Counted from the first letter of the stretch, positions 37,812 to 46,924 are shown. The stretch is DNA of 64,000 bases from Paenibacillus koleovorans NBRC 103111 (GCF_004000845.1 NZ_BIMA01000002.1:85260-149259); one strand, 5' to 3'. The notes: generated by a model not told the origin, from the sequence alone. Numbers and translations are program-made.

Positions 37812-39761
37812 CTACTCTCTACTCTCTTTCCATTGTTTCTTGTAATCCAAACGTCCGCTAACCGTCGCTTGACCTGGCTGGAACAGACCTAATACGTCGT
37901 CCACATCGAGCTCCCAACCGAGTCCCGGAACGTAAATCGCATGCCCCCAATGGTCCGCCGGCTCGGATTGAAACGAGCGGAATGAGTCCAACAATCCTTG
38001 AACCCGGATTCCGGACACTCCATCGAGCAGCGCAGCGGAATACAAGGCGGTTAAGGCATGCTCCTCCTGTCCGTGAAGAATGATCTCAGCCTGATGGCAG
38101 CCTGGCAACTCGCGCGCGATCGACACCGCAGCCGCCGTATCCTGCACACGCATGCCTTGCAATGTCTCGCCGAGCAATCTGGCGTGGTAGCAGGCGCCGG
38201 TTTCGACATCGAACAGGTGAAAGGAGCTATCGGGATGCATTGCACTCTCTCCAATCCCACGCGGCTCCACATACAGCCAGCCACCGTCGAATTGCCCCCG
38301 GTAAGCTTCCGCAGCAGAATCGCCTTCCTTAGGCAATGGACCGATGACTATATTCAGCTTGTCTGAGTTTGCGCCTGCAACGGCGGAATCGAGCAACAAG
38401 CCGTTCAGCGTCAGTCCAGGTACGGATTCGAAATGGACATACTTTTCAGCGCCAATCAAGCGTGCCGTTTTCCCCAGTGCCGTAGGATCGATCTTAAGGA
38501 CATCGACGAGCCGTTCGCGCACCGATATGCTCGAGCTAGGTGACGTTGCCGACGTTCTATCAGACAAATACGATTGTACGTCGTATGCGTTCCGACCACA
38601 AGTCAACTCCTGCACAGTTGGCAACGCCTCGTAATCCACTTCATCGTTTCCATAGAACGGCATGTCGAACGCCTGGCTGAAAAATCGAAGGATGGCAAGA
38701 CGTGTCTCTACCCACATGCCGTGCCCTCGGCTCGCGACCAGCGTGTCGATGCGGTCGCGGGCGCCTAACAGCGTATATAGCCGCTTCGCTTCGACCATCG
38801 CATCTCGCACGCCTTCGATCGGGAAAAAATCATACAGCGCCGCTCCGACGAAATACGGTCTTGGCGCCGCCGCCGTAATCAGGTCGCTCAGATCGAGTCC
38901 TTGCTCCATGAACCCTTGCGTGCACTGCTCCGCATCCTGCGCCAATATCCGCGTGAGCATCGCCTTCAGCTCGGTGATGTAGCAAGACGGCGCCACCGCC
39001 TGTAAGCGGTCGTCATAGGCGCCCATATAGGCGGACATCATGCCACCGCCGGAATTGCCGGACACCCCGACCCGCTGCGGGTCCACCTCCGGACGCGACA
39101 GCAAGTAGTCAAGCGCCCGCACGCTCTCCGCTACGAAGTAAGGCGCCAACCGCTCGCCCCACGCGCCTAGCTGGCGATCAACCAGACAATGGGCATCGAC
39201 CGCGCCCATCGGTTCCGCTTCTACGCCGCTCGCAATCGTCCGGTCGCCTTGGCCGATCGGATCGTACACGAGCGCGCAGAAGCCGTTCGTAGCCGCTTCT
39301 ACGCCGAAAGAAACGTACATCGGGCTTGCTTTGCCATCCGTAGCATGGCCGCATGCGAATAAAACTGCCGGTCCAGGCGACGTGATGCCTGTCGGGTAGT
39401 AGAAGTTGGCGGTGATGAACACGCCGGGCAGTCCCTCGATCCGAACGCGGTCTACAGCATAGCGACCGCGGTCCAACGTTCCGATCAGCTCGACCCTCCC
39501 TGGTACAGCCATTTCAGGCAAAGGACCTACGCAGGAACGGAACGTTTCTCTGGCCCAATCGCGATATGCCGCCGCATCTTCTGGCGTTCGAACCGCCTTC
39601 ACCTTGCGTTTTCTTTCGTTCAGGTACTTATCGCTTCTCGAGTCCAAGTATCGCAGAAACGCATTTTGCCGATATTCGGCCCGTTCCGGATAATCGTCTA
39701 TATAGCTGCTTTCCCGTCCTGCATGCGCTCTTCGTTCGAATTCCGAACATCTAATCGACAT
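37812..39761 (-). CDS. Acetylxylan-esterase-like alpha/beta hydrolase
   Basis: 649 residues from ATG at 39761 with GAGGTGG seven bases upstream; an open frame continues to 39842 over the preceding terminator and is not used. The middle carries the nucleophile motif GVSGNSGGGMMSAYMGAYDD and a His in VASRGHGMWV, preceded by VLFACGHATDGK and VYDPIGQGDR, typical of large alpha/beta hydrolases related to acetylxylan esterase. A second, hydrolase-like C-terminal half lacks an obvious catalytic serine motif. No signal peptide, so it would act on imported oligosaccharide esters. It lies after the lipoprotein gene and its terminator. Confidence 0.75.
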   Translation of the reverse strand: MSIRCSEFERRAHAGRESSYIDDYPERAEYRQNAFLRYLDSRSDKYLNERKRKVKAVRTPEDAAAYRDWARETFRSCVGPLPEMAVPGRVELIGTLDRGRYAVDRVRIEGLPGVFITANFYYPTGITSPGPAVLFACGHATDGKASPMYVSFGVEAATNGFCALVYDPIGQGDRTIASGVEAEPMGAVDAHCLVDRQLGAWGERLAPYFVAESVRALDYLLSRPEVDPQRVGVSGNSGGGMMSAYMGAYDDRLQAVAPSCYITELKAMLTRILAQDAEQCTQGFMEQGLDLSDLITAAAPRPYFVGAALYDFFPIEGVRDAMVEAKRLYTLLGARDRIDTLVASRGHGMWVETRLAILRFFSQAFDMPFYGNDEVDYEALPTVQELTCGRNAYDVQSYLSDRTSATSPSSSISVRERLVDVLKIDPTALGKTARLIGAEKYVHFESVPGLTLNGLLLDSAVAGANSDKLNIVIGPLPKEGDSAAEAYRGQFDGGWLYVEPRGIGESAMHPDSSFHLFDVETGACYHARLLGETLQGMRVQDTAAAVSIARELPGCHQAEIILHGQEEHALTALYSAALLDGVSGIRVQGLLDSFRSFQSEPADHWGHAIYVPGLGWELDVDDVLGLFQPGQATVSGRLDYKKQWKESRE

Positions 39762-39792
39762 CTTCTGTCCACCTCGCTGAAATTTTCTGGAT

Positions 39793-39822
39793 AAAAAAAG
39801 GGGAGAATTGCTTCTCCCCTTT
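39793..39822 (-). terminator. Terminator after the sugar-binding lipoprotein gene
   Basis: On the minus strand AAAGGGGAG / CTCCCCTTT stem followed by TTTTTTT, 11 nt after the lipoprotein stop. Partial read-through would reach the hydrolase gene whose ribosome binding site follows immediately. Confidence 0.85.
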
Positions 39823-39832
39823 AATTCGATGC

Positions 39833-41416
39833 TTATTTCCATTCCCCTTTAATGCCGGAGGAGTTTAGAATTTTATTAACGTCATCAATGACTTCTTTGC
39901 CGCCTTTTCTCATAAACTCTTCGATCATCTTGCTCCAGTTCGAGATCGGCTCTTGGCCTACGATCATCTTCGTTTGCCATTCTTGAGTCAGCTGCAGCAG
40001 CTCGGACTGCTTGGCGGCCAACACCTCGGAGTGAATCCGGTTTACCGGATCGACATAGAACTTCTGATTTTTGAGCAAGTCGACAGCTCCTTGAGCGAAC
40101 CCTTTGGTGAACGGATCGTTCAACACTTTGCCCGGCTCGGTCGCTTCGCTGTTCGGTGCCCAGAAACGTGCCGTGATGTATGCGTTAGGACGTTTTTCCG
40201 CCGTGTCTGCCGCTGTCAGTGCAATGCCGTTCTCCACTTTGTACCCGACATTTACACCGCCGTTCAACCAATCGAAATCTTTGTTCGAGGAAATACGTTG
40301 GTCAACCGGGATGAACGTGCGGAAGTAATCTTGCATTGTCAAGATGCGGTTGATCTTGTCCGGATCGTTCTTCAGCTTCGCATTGATCATCGTCACTTCA
40401 TAGTAGCCAGGCAGCGCCAGATAGCCTTGTTGGCCGTCAGCTTGCTTGAACGGAGGAATGACCGCCAGCTCGGCGCCCGGTACCGCGGTCTTCAAGCTCT
40501 TGAAGCGCGACTCGGAAATGTCATACGGCTGCTCATAGTAAATCCCGTATTTGCCGGCGAAGAAATCTTTGCGGATGTCCGCTGTTTTCGATACCGCCCA
40601 ATCCTTGTGAATTGCGCCTTCCTTGTACAGATCGGCCAGCAGCTGAGTCTGCTCCTTGAAGCCTTCGGAGATCATCCCCGGGATGAGCTGGCCGGCTTCG
40701 TTCTTGGAGTACCAGCCGGAATCCCAAGCGGCTCCCATGTGGGCCCCGTAAACGATTTGCTTGGAGAGGCCGATGCCGTACGTATCGTCTTTGCCGTTTT
40801 TGTCCGGGTCGTTCTTCGTAAAAGCGATCGCGACTTTTTTCAGCTCTTCATACGTAGTCGGCATTTTCAGACCAAGCGCATCCAGCCAGTCTTTCCGAAT
40901 GAGAGGTTTCTTGCCGTACTTTTCCGGGAAGTATTGCGGAATCGCGTAAATTTTGCCGTCAACCGTCACCGCATCCCATACATGCTTCGGTACGGCTTTC
41001 AGCGAAGGAAACTTGTCGATGTAATCGTTCAGCGGCAAGAATGCGCCTTGCTTCGCCCACTTCACGAAGTTCGAGTCGGCGCTCTCCATCCCGATTACAT
41101 CCGGCAAGTCGCCCGCCGCCATAACGACCGGCAGCTTGTTCGTGTATTCGTCGTAAGGCACATATTGCGGCTTAAACTCTACATTGAACTTTTCATTGAT
41201 GCTCTTCAAGCCGGCTCCTTCCGGGTTCGGAAGCGGGCTCGCCCAAGTGCCCTCGATCGTAGAGATTGTAATTTTTTTGGACATATCAGGCGCACTGTTC
41301 GACGCCGACGGCGCCGGGCTCGATCCATTGTCCGAAGACGGCGTCTTTCCTCCAGAGCATGCTACTACACTAGCCGCCAAAGTGACGGCTACACCTACAG
41401 TGAGTAAACGTTTCAT
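39833..41416 (-). CDS. Sugar-binding lipoprotein, LplA/YtcQ type
   Basis: 527 residues. The signal peptide ends in a lipobox (ASVVAC, Cys at about residue 20), followed by a Ser/Pro-rich tether. The body is an extracellular solute-binding protein of family 1, with the acidic calcium-loop-like segment NDPDKNGKDDTYG also found in LplA relatives. It captures an oligosaccharide outside the membrane and delivers it to the LplB/LplC pair encoded just upstream. ATG at 41416 has GGGGAGG at good spacing. It is 113 nt downstream of the LplC-type gene and ends with a strong terminator. Confidence 0.92.
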   Translation of the reverse strand: MKRLLTVGVAVTLAASVVACSGGKTPSSDNGSSPAPSASNSAPDMSKKITISTIEGTWASPLPNPEGAGLKSINEKFNVEFKPQYVPYDEYTNKLPVVMAAGDLPDVIGMESADSNFVKWAKQGAFLPLNDYIDKFPSLKAVPKHVWDAVTVDGKIYAIPQYFPEKYGKKPLIRKDWLDALGLKMPTTYEELKKVAIAFTKNDPDKNGKDDTYGIGLSKQIVYGAHMGAAWDSGWYSKNEAGQLIPGMISEGFKEQTQLLADLYKEGAIHKDWAVSKTADIRKDFFAGKYGIYYEQPYDISESRFKSLKTAVPGAELAVIPPFKQADGQQGYLALPGYYEVTMINAKLKNDPDKINRILTMQDYFRTFIPVDQRISSNKDFDWLNGGVNVGYKVENGIALTAADTAEKRPNAYITARFWAPNSEATEPGKVLNDPFTKGFAQGAVDLLKNQKFYVDPVNRIHSEVLAAKQSELLQLTQEWQTKMIVGQEPISNWSKMIEEFMRKGGKEVIDDVNKILNSSGIKGEWK

Positions 41417-41529
41417 TTCGTTACCTCCCCTTTGTGGTTAAAGCGATTGATTGTCTGCACGTATGCTCAGAGCCTGATGTCAGATGACGGCGACTGCCCA
41501 CTGGGAGCCCCGTTTTTGCGGCAAGGCGA

Positions 41530-42417
41530 TTAGCCTTTGACTGATCCGAGCATCACCCCTTTCGCAAAGTGCTTTTGCAGAAACGGGTATAGCACTAGAA
41601 TCGGGACCGTCGCCAGCAGGATCGCTGCCATGCCGATCGTCTCGGCCGGCGGCTGATGCGCCGATTTGGCCGCCTCGCGGGCAGCGGAGACGAGCGTATT
41701 CGTCGCATCGTTCAAGATGACGATTTGCCTTAGAATGACTTGAACCGTCCATTTAGTCGGATCGTTTAAGTACAGGATCGCGGAGAAATACGTGTTCCAA
41801 TGCGTAACGGCATAGAACAGGCCGAAGGCGGCGAAGGCGGGTTTGGACAATGGTACGACGACCCGCGAAAAAATTTGCAAATCATTGGCTCCGTCTATCG
41901 TCGCCGCTTCGGTGAGCTCGCTCGGGATGTTCTGGAAAAATTGCCGAATGACGATCAGATTGAACGAGTTGATCGCGCCGGGAATAATCAAGGCCCAGTA
42001 GGAGTTGATAAGGCCGGTCGCCTTGACGATCAGGTAAGTCGGAATCATCCCCGCGCTGAAGACGAACGTGAACAGCACCAGGAAGAGATAGACGCGTTGT
42101 CCGTATATATTTCGAGAAATAGCATAGGCCATCGTGGCGGTCAAAATCAAGTTGACGATGCTGCCCACTACTGTGATGTATACGGTTACCCAGATCGAGC
42201 GAATAAATTCCTTGGAGCCCAGAATGAAGGAGTAGGAATCCACTACCCACTCTTTCGGCCACAGAATCAGATCGCTCACCGCATACTCTTGTGCGGAAGT
42301 AAAGGACACCACGAAGATATAGTAGAACGGGAATAGCATCAGCAGCGCCAGCAACGCTAATAGGATGATGTTCGTGGTGTCTCCTAATATGGAGGCAAAC
42401 GAGCGGTGTTTGTTCAT
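41530..42417 (-). CDS. Carbohydrate ABC transporter permease, LplC/YtcP type
   Basis: 295 residues, about six membrane segments. The EAA loop contains LTEAATIDGANDLQIFSRVVLPLSKP-like sequence, and the ending FAKGVMLGSVKG parallels the permease at 676-1563, which has the same length. Forms one membrane half of the importer with the LplB-type protein encoded 21 nt upstream; the shared ATPase is not in the window. ATG at 42417 has a GGAAGGGA-type site. Confidence 0.92.
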   Translation of the reverse strand: MNKHRSFASILGDTTNIILLALLALLMLFPFYYIFVVSFTSAQEYAVSDLILWPKEWVVDSYSFILGSKEFIRSIWVTVYITVVGSIVNLILTATMAYAISRNIYGQRVYLFLVLFTFVFSAGMIPTYLIVKATGLINSYWALIIPGAINSFNLIVIRQFFQNIPSELTEAATIDGANDLQIFSRVVVPLSKPAFAAFGLFYAVTHWNTYFSAILYLNDPTKWTVQVILRQIVILNDATNTLVSAAREAAKSAHQPPAETIGMAAILLATVPILVLYPFLQKHFAKGVMLGSVKG

Positions 42418-42438
42418 AGGTCGTTCCCTTCCTTTCTG

Positions 42439-43419
42439 CTAGAAGACGCCATCTTCGCCGAATTTTTTGGCCAGCTTGTTCGCGATCAGAATCAGCACGA
42501 GTCCGACTATGCTCTTGAACAGACCAACCGCCGTACCGAAGCTGAAGTCCGCCTGCTGAATCCCCTTGAAGTATACGTAGGTGTCAAGCACGTTGCCCAC
42601 ATCCATCGTAAACGGGTTCAGCATGAGGAAAATTTGCTCGAAGCCGGAGTCCAATACGTTGCCTAACCGAAGGATAAGCAGGATGATAATCGTGCTGCGC
42701 AGCGCGGGCAGCGTGATGTGCCATATTTGTCGCCAACGGCTCGCACCGTCTACGACAGCAGCTTCATACAGGTGAGGGCTGATGCCGGATAATGCAGCCA
42801 GGAAGATGATCGTACCCCAGCCGGACTCCTTCCAGATGACCTCGAGCACGATTAATGGCATAAACCATCCGGGCTGTTGGAGAAACTGTATCGGCTCCAT
42901 CCCGAACATGGCGTGCAGCCCTTTGTTGATGATGCCTTCCGTCTTGAGGAAGATCGTAACGATTCCGACGACGACAACCCAGGACAGGAAATGCGGCAAA
43001 TAAAGCACTGACTGAATGACTCGCTTGTAGCTTTCGCTTTTCAGCTCATTCAGCATGATGGATAGTATTATCGGAATGGGAAAGGCGAACGCGATTTGCA
43101 GAAAGGACAGCCAGAGCGTGTTCCAGAGGACGCGGATGACCTCCTGCTCGGCGAATATTTTCTTGAAATGCGCCAAGCCGACCCATTCGCTATGGAAAAA
43201 GCCTTGAAACGGGCTGTAGTCCTGAAACGCAATGATATTGCCCAGCATCGGCACGTAACGGTAAACGATAAAGTACAATAGCCCTGGCATCAGGAGGAGG
43301 AATAAGTAGCGTTCCTTCCAGAGCCTTGCAGACAGCTTCTTCCTACTCGGAGGCGAAGCGACTTTTGTGCCGATAGGGCCATTCCCCGCTGGCTGTGGAT
43401 TTGTTGCCGTTTGTTTCAT
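42439..43419 (-). CDS. Carbohydrate ABC transporter permease, LplB type
   Basis: 326 residues from ATG at 43419 with AAGGGAG ten bases upstream; a TTG eight codons earlier is in frame but lies inside the preceding gene. First membrane segment LFLLLMPGLLYFIVYRYVPML, EAA loop LYEAAVVDGASRWRQIWHITL. Closely resembles the permease at 1579-2544 in architecture. It starts five bases after the glycosidase-like gene stop, so the two are coupled in one operon. Confidence 0.92.
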   Translation of the reverse strand: MKQTATNPQPAGNGPIGTKVASPPSRKKLSARLWKERYLFLLLMPGLLYFIVYRYVPMLGNIIAFQDYSPFQGFFHSEWVGLAHFKKIFAEQEVIRVLWNTLWLSFLQIAFAFPIPIILSIMLNELKSESYKRVIQSVLYLPHFLSWVVVVGIVTIFLKTEGIINKGLHAMFGMEPIQFLQQPGWFMPLIVLEVIWKESGWGTIIFLAALSGISPHLYEAAVVDGASRWRQIWHITLPALRSTIIILLILRLGNVLDSGFEQIFLMLNPFTMDVGNVLDTYVYFKGIQQADFSFGTAVGLFKSIVGLVLILIANKLAKKFGEDGVF

Positions 43420-43424
43420 GCGCT

Positions 43425-44867
43425 TCACACTCCCTTTCTCCAACCGGATTCATTATGCGCTTTCAATTGGATCGTTATGGATCGATCTACATGGACAGGC
43501 TGGGCGCAAGCCCAGTTCAGCGGATGACGCACGCCCGGCTTCGTCTCGAGCTCGGCGCTCAGGCGGACCGTTCGACCGTCCATACCTGGCGGCAGCACGA
43601 ACGCCGCTTGCCGCAGCTTGCCGGCGTACGGATGGCCGGGATCGAGGCAGCCGCTAAGGTGCAGCTTATGGCCGTCGTCCGGACCTGTGAGCGTCAGCCA
43701 TACGGTGCCCGGCACGGAGGAGACGCCGTCGTTCGCGAGGGCGATAACCAGCTCGTCGGTGCCGTAGCGCTTGCGCTGCCACACCCATGCCGGCCGCAGC
43801 CGGTAGCCCATACGCTTCTGCAGCTCCCGGATCCCCGCCGGATATTGCTCGTTGTAGGCGGCCAGGTTGTCGGACTCGGTCCACATCGACCAGTAATTCG
43901 CTCCGACATTCAGCGCATGCAGCATATTGCTCTCCATCGCATTGATTCCTGCCGCGTCGATGGGAATTCGCTTTGTATCGTAGTGCCGATAATAGCCGTC
44001 TTCGAGAATAGCGGCGGCCGTCGGCGGCCGATCGTTCAGCATTTGCACTTGGCAAGGCTCTTCAATCAGGATGCTGTCCGTTCGGAGCCAACAGTCTTGG
44101 TCGATCGCGAGACGCTGGACGGCTCTATTGCCGACCCGGCTGATGTCCGGCTGGGTGTTGACTGCGAGCGGTACCTTGTCCCAAGTGTCGATTTGCAGCT
44201 GTGCCAGCTTCATGAAAGTAAGTTCCGCCTCATAGTCGCTTGATAGCGGATGCGGATACTGGCTCGTATGCCCTTCTCCCCAGAAGCCGTACATCATCAG
44301 GTCCATGAACTCGGTCCGCGTATGATTGAACTGTTCGGCGAGCAGCTCGTTCAGCTCTTGAAACGCTTTCATAAACGCTGGATGATTGTAAATCGGTTCC
44401 CTCATGATGTGGCCGTCTTTCGTTCTTCCGATCGGCGCGACCGGCACTTGATCCAGAAGGAAATCCGGCATCGCGAGCCGCTCCGGCTGGAACGAATAGT
44501 TGGACAGCTGCACGCGGAAGGCGACACGCAGTCCGTACTGTTTGGCCGCTTGTTCGGTCAGCTTCCATACCGGGTGCAAATCGAGCTTGCCCGGCCGGCT
44601 CTGCACATCCCGCCAGTCGCATCGGATGTAGAGCACGTCTGCGAATGGGAGCGTCGCCATTTTCTCAATATGTTGTTCCAGCGATTCCTCGCCGTTTCTC
44701 GCTTTGACGGAAGGACCGTTCTCCTCCCACGTGTACCCGACCATGCCCAAGCCTACATTTCGTATGTGCTTGTCGCTTGGCGTCGTCGTGGCGATCGTAG
44801 CCCAGCCTTCATCCTGGTCGATCTCGAATGGCCCTTGGTCTAGGCGAAACTTCGTTTGTTTGTTCAC
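43425..44867 (-). CDS. Glycosidase-like TIM-barrel protein, family unassigned
   Basis: 480 residues from GTG at 44867 (GGGGAGAG upstream). The N-terminal 330 residues look like a TIM barrel with FADVLYIRCDWRDVQ, LRVAFRVQL, MDLMMYGFWGEGHTSQYP and NTQPDISR, and the acidic GFWGEG could be a catalytic end. The C-terminal part (RMGYRLRPAWVWQRKRY, then ALANDGVSSVPGTVWLTLTG) is a beta domain like that in DUF4832-type proteins. No signal peptide. It is the first gene of the LplB-LplC-lipoprotein operon, which supports action on the transported glycan. I cannot assign a numbered glycoside hydrolase family from sequence alone. Confidence 0.7.
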   Translation of the reverse strand: MNKQTKFRLDQGPFEIDQDEGWATIATTTPSDKHIRNVGLGMVGYTWEENGPSVKARNGEESLEQHIEKMATLPFADVLYIRCDWRDVQSRPGKLDLHPVWKLTEQAAKQYGLRVAFRVQLSNYSFQPERLAMPDFLLDQVPVAPIGRTKDGHIMREPIYNHPAFMKAFQELNELLAEQFNHTRTEFMDLMMYGFWGEGHTSQYPHPLSSDYEAELTFMKLAQLQIDTWDKVPLAVNTQPDISRVGNRAVQRLAIDQDCWLRTDSILIEEPCQVQMLNDRPPTAAAILEDGYYRHYDTKRIPIDAAGINAMESNMLHALNVGANYWSMWTESDNLAAYNEQYPAGIRELQKRMGYRLRPAWVWQRKRYGTDELVIALANDGVSSVPGTVWLTLTGPDDGHKLHLSGCLDPGHPYAGKLRQAAFVLPPGMDGRTVRLSAELETKPGVRHPLNWACAQPVHVDRSITIQLKAHNESGWRKGV

Positions 44868-45380
44868 GGGCTCTCTCTCCCCTCATACCCCTATCGTAGC
44901 GAAATCCAGAGCCGGCGGGTATCGGCGGTATTCTAGCTGTTTCACCGTTTGTTTGGAAATGTGAAAAAAAATGAAGGAGTCAACAAATTGTGTAGAATAA
45001 AATACTCCGATTCCATCAACGCTACTTATGTAGATTTGCGAACTGCTGATTTGTTAATAACTACGAACGATTTGTTAATAGTGACCTTTAGTTTGTTATT
45101 GAGGTGTTTTGGCTTCCGATGGGACAATTAGCAAACTTTTGTTTGTTAATTGCAGACTTTGAGGTTGATCAAGGTGACGGGCTATGTAGTTATTAACCGA
45201 ACGGAAGTTTGTTATTCGCTTCAGTTTGCGCGATGGCCGATCAACGGAAGGGCAGGAAGAGGGGTTCCGACCGGCTGTTGTAAGCATGGCCCTTGATGGA
45301 ATTCCGCCGCATTCCCGCAACCTGCTATTTCATCGAGGCGAAGAGTATTCTCGAGCAGCGGGCGCCTGTATCCTTGTTCC
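44868..45380. repeat. Gene-free stretch with five TTTGTTA(A/T)T repeats
   Basis: No credible gene. The nonamer TTTGTTAAT or TTTGTTATT occurs at 45050-45058, 45071-45079, 45092-45100, 45142-45150 and 45208-45216. The first three are exactly 21 bp apart, two turns of the helix. Sequence around 45000-45220 is AT-rich compared with the neighbours. Beyond 45220 to 45380 I see no clear structure. Confidence 0.6.
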
Positions 45381-45565
45381 CTAGTCCGAATAAATCGGAC
45401 TAGGGCACGCTTCACCGCCCGAAAAAGCTCGGTAGTCCGAATTGACCCAATTAGAGCGGCGTTTCCCAAACGGAGCGTGCAGGAACGGCTCTGCAAATGG
45501 GAAAATTCGGACTAGAGACCACTTCCCCCTCTGATCCTGACACGCAGACCGGAAAAGTCGGACTA
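45381..45565. repeat. Cluster of TCGGACTA / TAGTCCGA motifs
   Basis: A perfect nine-base inverted repeat CTAGTCCGA-N5-TCGGACTAG lies at 45381-45403. Further copies of the same octamer are at 45433-45440 (TAGTCCGA), 45507-45514 and 45558-45565 (TCGGACTA). No coding frame with a ribosome binding site covers it. Confidence 0.6.
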
Positions 45566-45674
45566 GAACAAATACTGCCTTTTCATAGATGGCGCTTGGG
45601 ATGGCGGACTGAGAGGGCACCTGCTCCTCTCCTCAAACAATAACGCTCCCGCATAGTTACTACTTTGGAGTTGT

Positions 45675-45776
45675 GGCGAGTGGAACGATCGACTGGACGC
45701 GATGTAGGGTAAAATTGGTCTTCTTGGCGGCTAAAACGATCGGCTGGACACGATGAAGGGTAAAATTGGTCTACTT
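45675..45776. repeat. Two tandem 51-bp repeats
   Basis: Unit 45675-45725 and unit 45726-45776 are direct repeats with about six differences; both contain CGATCGRCTGGACRCGATG and end with GGGTAAAATTGGTCTWCTT. No gene is visible. Confidence 0.75.
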
Positions 45777-45800
45777 GGCGAAGCGTTATCGTTCTGACTC

Positions 45801-45835
45801 AAAAAAGACCATACAGGTTAAGCAACCTGATGGTC
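45801..45835 (-). terminator. Terminator of the yojF-bshB2 operon
   Basis: On the minus strand GACCATCAGGTT pairs with AACCTGTATGGTC around GCTT, followed by TTTTTT at 45806-45801. It starts about 30 nt after the bshB2 stop. Confidence 0.85.
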
Positions 45836-45866
45836 CATATGAGAATCTGGAGTTCTGTTGTCTCGC

Positions 45867-46559
45867 TCAACTCAATTCTAGCTCTCCGTCGTCACGAAGC
45901 AAATATTCGGTACGGCTCATTGCCTCGAGCGCCTTTTCATCCGGCAGCCAAACCCATGGATCGATCTCGGTCTGGCAGCGATGCGCGCGATAGGCATACA
46001 GCTTCTCTCGGCGCGAATCGGAAACATCTACAGCCACGCGCTTCTCGCGTGGAATGCCATACAGTGTCGGGTCCTTCATCGACTCACCGTAGGTGATGAA
46101 AAAAAGGCCGTTCAACCCCGGCGGCGTGTTCGAACGTTTGGCTTCATAATATGCGGCCGTGGCGGCTAATCCGATCGCGCAATGGTCCGGATGACCGCCG
46201 AGCCGTTCGTGAAAGGTGAGCACCGCTTCGGGCTGGATTTCGCTCAAGTACTGAAGGATCGTCATCTTTAACCGCTCGACCGGTTCATACTCCACTGTCT
46301 TGTCCATAAGCCCGAGATAGATCGGCTGTCGAATGCCGAGCCGCTCGCAAGCTTCTGCCAGTTCCCGTTCCCGGAGCCGAGGCATCGACTCGCGAGTCAC
46401 ATAGGGGGGATTGCCTACCCGTCGACCCATCTCGCCTTTGGTCGCGCATACGAGATGGATGTCGACGCCGAGCTTTGCATATTTCGCCAGGATGCCGCCA
46501 CAGATGAACGATTCATCGTCCGGATGCGCCAGCACGAGCAGCCATTTTTTTTGGGTCAC
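45867..46559 (-). CDS. bshB2: Bacillithiol biosynthesis deacetylase BshB2-like
   Basis: 230 residues. The zinc motif AHPDDE (11-16) and the later GGHPDHCAIG mark the PIG-L/LmbE deacetylase family; length and the overlapping upstream yojF-like gene match yojF-yojG(bshB2) of Bacillus. BshB enzymes remove the acetyl group of N-acetylglucosaminyl-malate in bacillithiol synthesis, or act on related conjugates in the cytoplasm. Its start overlaps the yojF stop by four bases. It diverges from a MerR-thioredoxin unit, which fits a shared thiol-redox theme. Confidence 0.85.
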   Translation of the reverse strand: MTQKKWLLVLAHPDDESFICGGILAKYAKLGVDIHLVCATKGEMGRRVGNPPYVTRESMPRLRERELAEACERLGIRQPIYLGLMDKTVEYEPVERLKMTILQYLSEIQPEAVLTFHERLGGHPDHCAIGLAATAAYYEAKRSNTPPGLNGLFFITYGESMKDPTLYGIPREKRVAVDVSDSRREKLYAYRAHRCQTEIDPWVWLPDEKALEAMSRTEYLLRDDGELELS

Positions 46560-46888
46560 GCTGGTTCACCCCCCTTTTCGAAGTCAAACGGCTTTAGCCC
46601 GATCTGCAACGCAGCGGTGATTCGTCCGGATGCATCATGGCCGGCGATCAACAACCGTCCCGGCACTTCTGTGTCCATATCCGTCAGTCCTTCGGCACGA
46701 ATCCAGCCGCCTTCGCTAGTTCGGATCGCTGCACGGTACGGGCCGAAGCCGGTGACGAACGTTTGCTCGACGACCAAACTCACGTTCCGCAGAAATATCC
46801 CCGGATTCGCCTCCAGATGAACATATACCTGTTTTCCATTATAGAATGCCATTGCTTGAACAAGCGCATTCTTCTCAATCGGTTGCAT
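46556..46888 (-). CDS. yojF: YojF family protein (DUF1806)
   Basis: 110 residues. ANPGIFLRNVSLVVEQTFVTG and GPYRAAIRTSEGGWIRAEGLT, with a compact beta-rich pattern, fit the YojF/DUF1806 family, consistently found directly before bshB2 in Bacillaceae. Its biochemical role is unknown; the four-base overlap with bshB2 suggests the two proteins are made in fixed proportion. ATG at 46888 has GGGGGT at good spacing. It shares a 103-bp divergent promoter region with the MerR gene. Confidence 0.8.
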   Translation of the reverse strand: MQPIEKNALVQAMAFYNGKQVYVHLEANPGIFLRNVSLVVEQTFVTGFGPYRAAIRTSEGGWIRAEGLTDMDTEVPGRLLIAGHDASGRITAALQIGLKPFDFEKGGEPA

Positions 46889-46924
46889 CGGGTTACCCCC
46901 TTCGGATGATTTGAAAAGTATATG

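Noticed and set aside
39953..41407. 484-residue plus-strand frame opposite the sugar-binding lipoprotein
   Set aside because: Shadow; the opposite strand encodes a clear lipoprotein with signal peptide and lipobox.
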